Positions 7,382 to 15,541 of a stretch of 31,399 bases of DNA are shown here, piece by piece (the stretch's first letter is position 1; the number at the start of each line of letters is the position of its first letter). The notes below the pieces were generated by a model that was not told the origin of the DNA, ran no database searches, and saw nothing but the letters and a program-made list of their open reading frames with translations. A program made the translations under genes and the position numbers. Source of the stretch: Rickettsia typhi (lineage in GTDB: Bacteria; Pseudomonadota; Alphaproteobacteria; Rickettsiales; Deianiraeaceae); NCBI GenBank assembly GCA_945878495.1, contig CAMCTP010000003.1, positions 1 through 31,399 of the forward strand. Direction: 5' to 3'.

Positions 7382-9066
7382 GCCTCGTGAAATATTATGT
7401 CTATTATAGGTTCTTTCTGGAAAAAATGTTTTACGAATTTAAATACTTGGTGATTTATCAATTCTGCTAGTTTGCTTTGAAGCTTGTCTTTTGATATTTT
7501 CGAATAATCTTTATTTCCCTGTTTGATTAATTTTTCCGATAAATCTTTTATCATTTCATTGTTTTTCGCATTATCATCTATCAAACCTATGTTTCTGATT
7601 TCTAAATTTTTAATCAAATTAGCTTTAATATCCAATACTATTGATATAAAAACAACACCGTCATTTTTCAGCTTTCTTCTTTCTTTCATCACAATTGATG
7701 CAGGGCTTATAAGCTCTGATCCGTCAACACAAACAAAATCTGCATTTATTGTACCAATTTTTTCAACCTTGTCAGCCTCAACTAACAATACATCTCCATC
7801 TCTTAAGAAGACAGCATCTTTAGCTAATTTTTCTTTTTTTACCATTTCACAATGGTGTCTTAAATTTACAGAATCTCCATGAACCGGTATTGCAAATTTT
7901 GGCTTTGACAGATTGTAAATTTCCCTGATTTCATCTTTTTTCGGATGTCCGGAAACATGTACAAAATGATCTCTTTCGGTTATAACATCTATGTTTTTAT
8001 CAGCAAAACGATTCATTGTGTATAGTATTTTTTTCTCATTTCCCGGAATAATTTTTGACGAAAATATAACTGTATCATTGTTATTGATTTTTAAAATTGG
8101 ATGAGAATCATTTGACGCTTTTGCTATACTTGCCATCGGCTCTCCTTGGCAGCCTGTACAAATAATTATGGATTCAGAAGGCTTGCAATTCATTGCATCT
8201 TTCGCATCAAGAAATTCAAAGCCATCAAGATATCCATTTTTTTTAGCAATTGAGGTTATTTTGTGCAGTGACAAGCCTGACATTCCAACGGATCTATTTA
8301 ATTTTTTCGCAACTTGAGATATTGTTTGTAATCTTGCAACATTTGATGCAAAGCTTGTGATGAATATTCTGCCTTTTTTGTCTTTCATTATCTCAAAAAA
8401 GCTATCTTCTAGATCGCTTTCACTTCGTGATCTTCCTTCTGACATTACATTTGTTGAGTCACAAACCATCGCCGTAACTCCTTTTTTTGTTACTGATTCA
8501 ATTTTCTTTAAATCTGATGTTTTTCCAACAACTGGATTTGGATCAAGCTTCCAGTCTCCTGTGTGAAAAATTGTCACATCGCCGGCAGATATAAACATAG
8601 CCTGCATTTCAGGTATTGAGTGAGTTAAGCCTATTGGATTGATGGTAAAATCACCGATTTTAAAAATTTCATCTGTAATTTCGATAAATTTTATTTTTTT
8701 TGGATCAACATTTCTATCTTGAAATCTTAGTTTTGTAAAATCTATTGCAAAGCTTGTACCATAAATAGGGCAGTTTAAATCTCTTATATAATGAGAAGCT
8801 GCTCCAACATGATCTTCGTGGACATGTGTTAATACTATTGCACTAATTTTGATGTTATTTTTTTTGATAAAAGTAATATCCGGTATTATGATATCAGCAC
8901 CAGGAACAATTCTTTCGTCTCCAAAGCTTGCGCCAATATCGATCATGATCCATGTTCCTTTATAGCAATAAAGTGTCATATTTTTACCTATTTGACCGCA
9001 TCCACCAAGCGGAACCATTATAACTCCATTGTGATTTTTTGGTATTGAAAATTTTTGTTTTTTCAT
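7378..9066 (-). CDS. rnj: Ribonuclease J
   Basis: This is a 562-residue metallo-beta-lactamase/beta-CASP nuclease of the RNase J family, which combines 5'-3' exonuclease and endonuclease activity in RNA processing and mRNA decay. The zinc motif HVHEDH is at residues 81-86. Further metal-site segments are THSIPE, HTGDWKLDP, CDSTN and HVSGHPKK. PVHGDSVNLRHH and a C-terminal domain complete a normal length. It is the first gene of an operon with birA and has a good promoter, TTGACT-16 nt-TACAAT, about 51 nt upstream. It ends in TGA, one of only two TGA stops in the window. Confidence 0.95.
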   Translation of the reverse strand: MKKQKFSIPKNHNGVIMVPLGGCGQIGKNMTLYCYKGTWIMIDIGASFGDERIVPGADIIIPDITFIKKNNIKISAIVLTHVHEDHVGAASHYIRDLNCPIYGTSFAIDFTKLRFQDRNVDPKKIKFIEITDEIFKIGDFTINPIGLTHSIPEMQAMFISAGDVTIFHTGDWKLDPNPVVGKTSDLKKIESVTKKGVTAMVCDSTNVMSEGRSRSESDLEDSFFEIMKDKKGRIFITSFASNVARLQTISQVAKKLNRSVGMSGLSLHKITSIAKKNGYLDGFEFLDAKDAMNCKPSESIIICTGCQGEPMASIAKASNDSHPILKINNNDTVIFSSKIIPGNEKKILYTMNRFADKNIDVITERDHFVHVSGHPKKDEIREIYNLSKPKFAIPVHGDSVNLRHHCEMVKKEKLAKDAVFLRDGDVLLVEADKVEKIGTINADFVCVDGSELISPASIVMKERRKLKNDGVVFISIVLDIKANLIKNLEIRNIGLIDDNAKNNEMIKDLSEKLIKQGNKDYSKISKDKLQSKLAELINHQVFKFVKHFFQKEPIIDIIFHEA

Positions 9067-9089
9067 TTTTGTTTATTTAATTAAGATTG

Positions 9090-9117
9090 ATTGTAAAACA
9101 TTTTTAGCAAAAGTCAA
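9090..9117 (-). promoter_or_regulatory. Putative promoter of rnj-birA
   Basis: On the minus strand TTGACT (9117-9112), preceded by C to give CTTGACT, and TACAAT (9095-9090) are separated by 16 nt. The start would be near 9083, leaving a leader of roughly 17 nt without a Shine-Dalgarno sequence before the ATG at 9066. Confidence 0.65.
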
Positions 9118-9144
9118 GTATTGAGTATTTGATTTATAAAAAGC

Positions 9145-9185
9145 TTGATTTTTAAAATTATTTATAACTATCTTAATATATTAAG
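9145..9185 (+). promoter_or_regulatory. Putative promoter with 14-bp palindrome before HTH gene
   Basis: TTGATT (9145-9150) and TATCTT (9169-9174) are 18 nt apart and 53 nt from the start codon. A perfect palindrome CTTAATATATTAAG (9172-9185) overlaps the -10 and the predicted start site, which is a position suited to an operator. It is all A/T except its ends, so chance is a serious alternative. Confidence 0.35.
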
Positions 9186-9197
9186 TTAATTTTTTGA

Positions 9198-9647
9198 ATG
9201 ATAAAAAAATCTCAACAAAAAATCACAAAATTTCAAGAAACAGGAATGATTCTGAATAAAAGAAGAATGGAATTAGGTTTAACAATTTTAGAAATAGCAG
9301 ATCATTTAATGATATCTGAAAAATCTGTTGGATATATTGAATCCGGCGCAATAAACATGCTTGAAAAAAACATATATTACCAAGGCGTAATAATGAATTA
9401 TTGCAAAAAACTTGGTTTAAAAAGCGACAAAATACTTGAGTATATAGAGAAAGAAATAGAAGCAATAAACTCAGAAAATTCAAATAAAATATTCAAAATA
9501 GCCATTAAAAAAAATAAAATTCTATACACATCTTCATTAAAAATATTTTACACAACTGCAATCATAGCTATAATAATAATCTTTATTAATAGTTCAATAA
9601 AAAGCCAAAACAAAGAATCATACGTCGAGATTTTATCTAATATTTAA
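9198..9647 (+). CDS. Short RodZ-like HTH / transmembrane protein
   Basis: This 149-residue protein has a RodZ-type (HTH_25/Cro-like) helix-turn-helix at about residues 12-75. It includes the pattern RRMELGLTILEIADHLMIS, a glycine-centred turn, and NIYYQGVIMNYCKKLGL, which matches the RodZ YxrGfLrsYak..Gl segment. A lysine-rich linker leads to one transmembrane helix at about 113-132 and only about 17 residues beyond it. RodZ links the MreB cytoskeleton to the membrane. This version lacks the periplasmic domain of full-length RodZ (typically about 300 residues or more), so it may be a minimal RodZ or a membrane-bound regulator. cydB begins 8 nt downstream and is probably co-transcribed. Confidence 0.75.
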   Translation: MIKKSQQKITKFQETGMILNKRRMELGLTILEIADHLMISEKSVGYIESGAINMLEKNIYYQGVIMNYCKKLGLKSDKILEYIEKEIEAINSENSNKIFKIAIKKNKILYTSSLKIFYTTAIIAIIIIFINSSIKSQNKESYVEILSNI

Positions 9648-9655
9648 TTTTTTTT

Positions 9656-10672
9656 ATGACAAATGTAATTATTGCAAATATTCTAGCATTTTGTGTATTT
9701 TTTTCGATATTAATGTTTGTTTGCTTCGGTGGAATGGACCTTGGTGTTGGAATTTTAATGCCATTTATCAAAAAAAAAGACAGAGATATTGCCATTTCTT
9801 CTATACATCCATTCTGGGATGTCAACGAAACTTGGTTAATTATGGCTGCTGTTTTTTTAATTATGGGATTTACAGGATTGTATGGAATATTTATAAAAAT
9901 ATTTTATATTCCAGTGATATTATTACTAGGAGCAATAACAATTAGAGGTTGTGCATTGGAATTTTTTCACAAAAATGATGATCATAAAGGGGCTTGGTCT
10001 ATGGCCTTGTCGGTATCGTCAATGGCTATGGTTCTAATATTTGGAGTATTTTCTGGAAATCTTTTAAATGGATTTGATTTTTCAATAGATTTAAACCAAT
10101 TTAACGGTTCATTTTTTAGCTTATTTAACGCAATATCTCTGGTTACTGGAATTGCCATGGTTCTTGGTTTTTGTCTAATAGGCTCGATTTGGCTTGCATG
10201 TAAAACAGAGCACGATCTACTTTTGTGTGCAAAAAAAATGGCAAAAAGAATATCATATTTTTTGATTATTACATTACTTGTTGAGATAATTCTTCTGTTT
10301 TACAATCAAAATGCCGTAGAAATGATTCTGCAGTTTTCGATAAAATTACCGATAATAATATCCCTGTTTTTTGTTGGTTTTTTATCAATTTTTGCCTGTA
10401 TTTATCTTTCAGGGAAAAATAGACCGTGTTTGGCTCTTGCATCATCTTTTGTTCTTGTTTTATCAGGATTATCAACGCTTTTAACGATAACTTATCCATT
10501 TATTTTACCACCAAAAATTGATATTTTTGAATCATTGAGATTTACATCCAGCGTACATCAATTTGAAACATTGGCGATTTTTATGTTTTTAATTTTGGTA
10601 ATTTTCCTATTTTTCTTCTTTAAGCATTATATGGTTTTTCGAGGTAAAATTAAAACTCCACTAAAGTATTAA
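9656..10672 (+). CDS. cydB: Cytochrome bd-type quinol oxidase subunit II
   Basis: CydB pairs with CydA in the inner-membrane bd oxidase, which reduces O2 with quinol electrons and has high oxygen affinity. The 338 residues contain about eight to nine hydrophobic segments. Family landmarks are CFGGMDLGVGIL near residue 25, the HPFWDVNETWL segment, RGCALEFFHK and the C-terminal TYPFILPP. CydA is expected directly upstream, but the preceding gene is the RodZ-like protein and no cydA occurs in the window, so it must be elsewhere or missing. The stop is one base from the hemH stop on the opposite strand, leaving no room for a terminator. Confidence 0.92.
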   Translation: MTNVIIANILAFCVFFSILMFVCFGGMDLGVGILMPFIKKKDRDIAISSIHPFWDVNETWLIMAAVFLIMGFTGLYGIFIKIFYIPVILLLGAITIRGCALEFFHKNDDHKGAWSMALSVSSMAMVLIFGVFSGNLLNGFDFSIDLNQFNGSFFSLFNAISLVTGIAMVLGFCLIGSIWLACKTEHDLLLCAKKMAKRISYFLIITLLVEIILLFYNQNAVEMILQFSIKLPIIISLFFVGFLSIFACIYLSGKNRPCLALASSFVLVLSGLSTLLTITYPFILPPKIDIFESLRFTSSVHQFETLAIFMFLILVIFLFFFFKHYMVFRGKIKTPLKY

Positions 10673-10673
10673 T

Positions 10674-11708
10674 TTATTTTAAAGATTTTTTTAAAATCTC
10701 AAGAGTTTGAACTCCAAGGCATTCTATGAAATTTTCGCTTTCTTGAATTGTTGGAATTCGGATATAATTTATCGAATTATCAATTGCATGAATTTCATCT
10801 CTAATTTCAATATCAAGCTCAACCAATGTTTCTGAGTGTTCGCTTGTAAAGGATATTGGGAAAATAGCTATATTTTTACAACCGTTTTTAGATAAAGATT
10901 CTACAAATTCCGATGTACTTGGACCTATCCATTTTTTTGGACCAACCCTTGATTGATAGCATAGATTAGAAGTAATTTTCTGATATTTTTTTAATAATTC
11001 CGATATTATTAATTCGTATGTTTTTTCTGTTTGTTTTTGATATGGGTCGCCATTTTTAACGATTGATTCCGGCAATCCATGTGCTGAAAAAATTAAATGA
11101 AAATCCTGTATATTGAGATTTTTTTCTTTAAAAAACTTCTCAATAACACCGATGCAAGACCTTATGTAAATTGGATTTTCATGGTAATCAATTATTCTGC
11201 TTACATTTGAATTTAATAGATTTTTTTTCTCAAAAACATCACTCCATACATCAAAAAAACTCTCGGTCGTTGTTGTTGAGTATTGAGGGTAAAGCGGTAG
11301 TAATATTATTTCTTGTGGATCGAATTCTTTAATTTGCTTAATTATATCTGATAAAAATGGCTCAGAATGTCGCATTGCAAAGAAAACTCGCCAATTTATC
11401 GATTTTTCACCAATGATAGAGGAGGTATTTTGTAAATATTTTTGTAATTTTATCGCTTGATTTGTTGTATTCTGAACAATTGGAGACCCACCGCCAATTA
11501 AGCTATATATATGTTTAGCTTTATTTTTCCTCAATTTTGATATAAGTTTTGCAATAAAAAACCTCGGAATTATTGACACCGGTATGATTCTTTTATCAAA
11601 AAATAAATCAAACAAAAATCTCTCTACATCGTCTTGGTTTTTTGGACCACCAAGATTAAATAATATAACGCAGGATTTTATATTTTGCTCAAAAGGATTT
11701 TTTATCAT
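10674..11708 (-). CDS. hemH: Ferrochelatase
   Basis: HemH inserts Fe2+ into protoporphyrin IX, the final step of haem synthesis, at the cytoplasmic membrane face. At 344 residues it has normal length. The catalytic histidine is H210 in FSAHGLPESIVKNGDPY, and the conserved glutamate is E293 in HSETLVELD. Other landmarks are the opening VILFNLGGP, PLYPQYSTTTT and YQSRVGPKKW. The gene converges on cydB, whose bd oxidase needs haem. It is divergent from the lipoprotein-lysA pair, with a 57-nt shared upstream region. hemA lies 5 kb away. Confidence 0.95.
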   Translation of the reverse strand: MIKNPFEQNIKSCVILFNLGGPKNQDDVERFLFDLFFDKRIIPVSIIPRFFIAKLISKLRKNKAKHIYSLIGGGSPIVQNTTNQAIKLQKYLQNTSSIIGEKSINWRVFFAMRHSEPFLSDIIKQIKEFDPQEIILLPLYPQYSTTTTESFFDVWSDVFEKKNLLNSNVSRIIDYHENPIYIRSCIGVIEKFFKEKNLNIQDFHLIFSAHGLPESIVKNGDPYQKQTEKTYELIISELLKKYQKITSNLCYQSRVGPKKWIGPSTSEFVESLSKNGCKNIAIFPISFTSEHSETLVELDIEIRDEIHAIDNSINYIRIPTIQESENFIECLGVQTLEILKKSLK

Positions 11709-11738
11709 AGAAAGAAATAGATTTTTATTTTTCTTGAT

Positions 11739-11766
11739 ATAGTAAATGATAATTATTGAAATGCAA
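11739..11766 (-). promoter_or_regulatory. Putative hemH promoter
   Basis: On the minus strand TTGCAT (11766-11761) and TACTAT (11744-11739) are separated by 16 nt. The -35-like box is 58 nt from the hemH ATG and touches the first base of the divergent lipoprotein's start codon, so the two transcription units overlap here. Confidence 0.4.
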
Positions 11767-12392
11767 TGAAAAAAATTATAATATTTTCAAATATTATCAT
11801 ATTAAGTTCCTGCATTGTGGTTCAAAAAAGTGATGTAACAGTTGCGAATATGGCAAATAATACAGCATATAAAAAGAAATTTAATCAATCACGAGCATTT
11901 TTGCCAATAAAAAATATCTCATATTTTGAAAACGATGATAAAGATAAAATGTCACAATTGACTGCAAAAGAGAGTAGGGAGTTCTATAATAATAATATTC
12001 AAAAAATGTCTACAATTATGGAATCTGTGGTTGACGATATTGATGGTCAGGTTGAAAATCAATTTCAAGATGTAACGTATGTATATGATAAAAAAGATAG
12101 AGAATATAAGTTAGATGAATCTTATTTTGACAATCATGAAAATATTTCGTCAAATAATCTGTCAAGTAGATACAATATTAATGAAAGAATGGGGTATAAA
12201 ACAAACATACCAATTAAAAATGCGTACGAAATTTTTAAAATGAAACAAAGTGGATATAAGCCAAATCAAGCCTATTTTGATGGCATGAAAAGCCCAAAGG
12301 AGGAGAAAAGAACTGTTGAATATTATTATGAATTTGATGCGCCATATAAAAAATCATCGGAAGATGAAATATTAATGATGTCGGGAAATTAA
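11766..12392 (+). CDS. Putative lipoprotein of unknown function
   Basis: The product is 208 residues with a short signal peptide (MKKIIIFSN, hydrophobic core) and a lipobox LSSC, giving a predicted lipidated Cys16. The mature part is polar and rich in Tyr, Asn, Lys and Asp with no recognisable domain. A short motif YKxxxxYFD occurs twice, exactly 50 residues apart (114-122 and 164-172), hinting at a duplicated unit. lysA starts 17 nt downstream and probably shares the transcript. Other proteobacteria often have a short lipoprotein (LptM-like) gene near lysine-pathway genes. This one is much longer and lacks the Cys-Gly-x-Lys-Gly pattern of that family, so I do not equate them. Confidence 0.75.
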   Translation: MKKIIIFSNIIILSSCIVVQKSDVTVANMANNTAYKKKFNQSRAFLPIKNISYFENDDKDKMSQLTAKESREFYNNNIQKMSTIMESVVDDIDGQVENQFQDVTYVYDKKDREYKLDESYFDNHENISSNNLSSRYNINERMGYKTNIPIKNAYEIFKMKQSGYKPNQAYFDGMKSPKEEKRTVEYYYEFDAPYKKSSEDEILMMSGN

Positions 12393-12409
12393 AAATATCT
12401 TATAAAAAT

Positions 12410-13678
12410 ATGAACATGGAAGTTTTAAAGCAAAGATTTGGGTTGAGTTATGATGAAAATAGAAATCTTAAAATAGATAATTTTGATTTAAGTAATGTAG
12501 ATTATTCAAATGTATCATATATTTATTCAGAGTCAACTTTGGAACAATCTTTTTTTGAATATCAGAAAGCTTTTGAGAAATTCAACTTTAAAGATTTTCT
12601 TATATGTCAATCTATCAAGGCAAACATGAATCATGGGCTGATTAATGTCTTAGCAAAACATGGAATTGGTGCCGACACAACATCAATTGGTGAGCTTAAG
12701 GTTGCCATTAAAGCTGGAATAAATCCAAGTAAAATAGTCTATTCTGGGGTTGGAAAACAAAGTCATGAAATAGAATTTGCGCTTGAAAATGATATTTTAC
12801 AATTCAATGTTGAGTCAATTCCTGAATTTTTAAATATTAAAAACATAGCGGAAAAAATGCAAAAAATTGCAAGAGTTTCAATAAGAGTTAACCTTGATAT
12901 AGATTCAAAAACAAATGCAAAAATTGCAACTGGAAAAGCTGACACGAAGTTTGGAGTAGATAAAAATGGTGTTCATGAAATAATGTCTGCAGCGATGGAG
13001 AGTAAAAATATTGATTTTTGCGGTCTTTCTATCCACATAGGATCTCAGATTAACGATTTAACAAATTTTACTGAAGCATTTGTTAAATTAAAAAATCTAG
13101 TAAGTGAAATTGAAACTGGTTTTAATATAAAAATAAAGCACCTTGATCTTGGTGGAGGTCTTGGAATATCATACGATATATTCAAATTAAGTACATCAAA
13201 AATAGATTATGTATCAATAATAAAAGATATATTTGGACATTTTAGTGGTAAAATAATAATCGAGCCCGGCAGAAGTCTTGTTGCCGATTGTGGATTTTTG
13301 GCGGCAAAAGTAATTTACATAAAAGATAATCATGGAAAGAAATTTGCAATTCTAAACGCTGGGATGAATAATTTGGTTCGTCCGGCAATGTACGGCGCAA
13401 GACATGAAATTATACCCTTAAAACTAAAAGATTGCAATGAGGAAATTTATGATTTCGTTGGTCCAATATGCGAGACAAGCGATGTTTTTGAAGAGGGTAA
13501 AAGATTTCAAAAATTAGAAGCTGGGGATGTTATGTTTTTTAGCTGCGCCGGAGCTTATGGCTTTTCAATGTCAAGTTTCTACAATGCAAAACCAATTGCT
13601 GAGGAACTTATTATTAGAAAGAATGGTAAAATTGAATCAATAGGATCGCAAATTGATTTTTTCGATTTAGGTAGATAG
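12410..13678 (+). CDS. lysA: Diaminopimelate decarboxylase
   Basis: LysA decarboxylates meso-diaminopimelate to L-lysine with PLP. At 422 residues it has family length. The PLP lysine is K70 in QSIKANMN. The barrel motifs are SIHIGSQI, DLGGGLGISYD and EPGRSLVADCG. The C-terminal domain has GPICETSD (usual form CESGD) and AGAYGFSMSSFYN. The first ATG at 12410 is used; a second at 12416 is possible. It follows the lipoprotein gene by 17 nt with no promoter of its own visible. Its 3' end overlaps the opposing terC gene by 12 nt. The related carboxynorspermidine decarboxylases lack this C-terminal signature, so LysA is the better call. Confidence 0.93.
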   Translation: MNMEVLKQRFGLSYDENRNLKIDNFDLSNVDYSNVSYIYSESTLEQSFFEYQKAFEKFNFKDFLICQSIKANMNHGLINVLAKHGIGADTTSIGELKVAIKAGINPSKIVYSGVGKQSHEIEFALENDILQFNVESIPEFLNIKNIAEKMQKIARVSIRVNLDIDSKTNAKIATGKADTKFGVDKNGVHEIMSAAMESKNIDFCGLSIHIGSQINDLTNFTEAFVKLKNLVSEIETGFNIKIKHLDLGGGLGISYDIFKLSTSKIDYVSIIKDIFGHFSGKIIIEPGRSLVADCGFLAAKVIYIKDNHGKKFAILNAGMNNLVRPAMYGARHEIIPLKLKDCNEEIYDFVGPICETSDVFEEGKRFQKLEAGDVMFFSCAGAYGFSMSSFYNAKPIAEELIIRKNGKIESIGSQIDFFDLGR

Positions 13679-14500
13679 GGATTTATTTTTTTTAGATCTA
13701 ATTTGAAATATTAGAGCTATCGATATTGATAATATCATAAATATCACGCTTAATATTGCAGGGAAAAGTACAATTTTTTCTAACATTAGCTTGAAGGAAA
13801 CGAAGAATAGCATTGATGCTATTGCATACTTCATGTATTCAAATTTTGATATTACCTCGCTGACTATTCTGAAAATTGAATTTAAGCCGAGCAGGGTAAG
13901 AATATTTGCCCACATTATAAAGTTTATGTTTTTTGAAAAAGATATTGCAACCGGTATTGAATCAATCGCAAAAATTATATCCACAATACCTATTACTATG
14001 ACCGCAGATATGAAATTTTTGTTTTTAAAACGCTTAAAAAGCATTGAAACTTTTTCAATAATGCTGCGGACTATACCGCTTGATCCTTTTTCTTTGCCTT
14101 TTAGCATATCAAATGCGCTAAAGAAAAGCAGAACTCCAAAAGCCTCTATGACGAATGGAAGGTGGATAAATTTAGACCCCAAAAGTATTACGGCAACCCT
14201 TGTAATAATTGCTATCACTATGCCGAGTTTTAAAGCATTATCCTGTTTTTCTTTTGAAAATTTAAAACTTGATAGAATTAGAAAGAATATAGCAACATGA
14301 TCTATGCTTAATATGAATTCCAGAAAATACATTCCGGAAAAAGAAATCATTTCATCTTTTGAAAAGAAGCTTAAAATTACACCATGAAAAGCCAATACTG
14401 TAGCCGAATATGATAGAAAAATAGTTTTTGGGAATTTTTTACCAAAAAGCCAGTCAGCTACAAAAGTTAAAATAGATAAAAATAGAAATAAGCAATGCAT
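13667..14500 (-). CDS. TerC/Alx-family integral membrane protein
   Basis: This 277-residue protein has about seven to nine hydrophobic helices and the two acidic membrane motifs of the TerC family: SIDHVAIF near residue 65 and FAIDSIPVA near 178, where the acidic residues are thought to bind metal. Family members (Alx, MeeF/YkoY, TerC) have been linked to manganese or other metal efflux. TerC's historic link to tellurite resistance is not implied here because no other ter genes are present. Its final 12 bases overlap the end of lysA on the opposite strand. A TTGACT box lies on the minus strand at 14567-14562, 67 nt upstream, without a clear -10. Confidence 0.85.
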   Translation of the reverse strand: MHCLFLFLSILTFVADWLFGKKFPKTIFLSYSATVLAFHGVILSFFSKDEMISFSGMYFLEFILSIDHVAIFFLILSSFKFSKEKQDNALKLGIVIAIITRVAVILLGSKFIHLPFVIEAFGVLLFFSAFDMLKGKEKGSSGIVRSIIEKVSMLFKRFKNKNFISAVIVIGIVDIIFAIDSIPVAISFSKNINFIMWANILTLLGLNSIFRIVSEVISKFEYMKYAIASMLFFVSFKLMLEKIVLFPAILSVIFMILSISIALIFQIRSKKNKSLST

Positions 14501-14630
14501 TTAGATTTTTTAAATTTGTTTTATAATAATCGCTAAATATGTTTGGCTAAAAAAAAATATAAGTCAATGTTTTTTTAATTTGACAACAAAAAACTTTACT
14601 CCATTTACAATATAGAATTTATATATATTT

Positions 14631-15452
14631 ATGAAAATAGCAACATGGAATGTAAATTCGATAAGGTCAAGAATGCAAAGCGTAATACCTTGGATTAAAG
14701 AAAATAAAGTCGACATACTATTGTTGCAAGAAATAAAGTGTCAAGATGAGCAATTTCCAACTTTGGAATTTGACGACCTAGGCTATAATTATGAAATTTT
14801 TGGTCAAAAAGCTCTTAACGGAGTTGCTATTTTATCAAAATATCCGATAATAAAATCACACAAAGAATTGCCATTATATGGCTTTAATGATATTTATATG
14901 GAATCGAGATTTATAGAAGTTGAAATTGAGGTAAATAATAAAACAATTCGACTATTTAGTATATATTTTCCAAATGGAAACCCTCAAGCGAGTTGGACAG
15001 GAGAGCATTTGGAGTCTCCACGGTTTTTTTATAAACTAGATTTTTATGATAGAGTTTTGCAATATTTGGAGGAAAGTGTAGCAAAAAATCCAGATGATAT
15101 TTTTATAGTAGGCGGTGATTACAACGTAATGCACAAAGACATCGATGTTCACAAGCCTGAAATATGGAAAAATGAAATCGCTTTTACAGAAATAGAAAGA
15201 TCAAAACTTGATAGACTTGAAAAATTAGGATTTGTTGATTCTTTTAGAGAGAAAAATCAACTGTCAAAAGAGTTTTCTTGGTGGAATTATAGATTTGGAG
15301 GTTTCCAAAAAAATCATGGACTAAGAATAGACTATATTTTTATCAATAAATCAAGCCAAGATATTATAAATAAAGCATATATAGACAACAGCACAAGGTC
15401 GTATGAAAAGCCATCAGACCATGTTCCGTGTGTAGTTGAAATGGAAATTTAA
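14631..15452 (+). CDS. xthA: Exodeoxyribonuclease III
   Basis: XthA is a 273-residue AP endonuclease and 3'-5' exonuclease of base-excision repair; the family is about 268. Conserved active-site segments are WNVNSIRSR (6-14), LQEIKC with the metal-binding E34, GGDYNV with its Asp and Asn, RIDYIFIN and the C-terminal SDHVPCV with the catalytic Asp-His pair. It is a single-gene unit, divergent from terC by 130 nt. A TTGACA at 14580-14585 lies 51 nt before the ATG, with TTTACA after 18 nt or TACAAT after 20 nt as a possible -10. The leader has no Shine-Dalgarno sequence. Confidence 0.95.
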   Translation: MKIATWNVNSIRSRMQSVIPWIKENKVDILLLQEIKCQDEQFPTLEFDDLGYNYEIFGQKALNGVAILSKYPIIKSHKELPLYGFNDIYMESRFIEVEIEVNNKTIRLFSIYFPNGNPQASWTGEHLESPRFFYKLDFYDRVLQYLEESVAKNPDDIFIVGGDYNVMHKDIDVHKPEIWKNEIAFTEIERSKLDRLEKLGFVDSFREKNQLSKEFSWWNYRFGGFQKNHGLRIDYIFINKSSQDIINKAYIDNSTRSYEKPSDHVPCVVEMEI

Positions 15453-15541
15453 ATCTATTTATATGGTCGAAATATCAAATTAATCTTGACAATTATATTT
15501 AAGATGCTTTTTTAAGAAAAACATCGTTTTTTACTTATTTT

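Noticed and set aside
7523..7882. 119-codon plus-strand ORF inside rnj
   Set aside because: It is antisense to the conserved C-terminal half of RNase J, with low-complexity Ser/Phe-rich translation and no promoter or neighbour support.
2597..9066. UGA reassigned to tryptophan or glycine
   Set aside because: rnj and the TM protein terminate correctly at TGA, both inside ATGA overlaps, and genes use TGG for Trp, so the standard code holds despite rare TGA stops.
10683..10699. Hairpin AGATTTT-TTT-AAAATCT near the cydB/hemH junction
   Set aside because: It lies within the hemH coding end, is all but A/T, and is not followed by a T-run on either strand, so it is not a convincing terminator.
13791..14300. 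169-codon plus-strand ORF inside terC
   Set aside because: It is fully antisense to a clear membrane-protein gene and its translation has no family features. Long antisense frames are expected opposite A/T-rich membrane genes.
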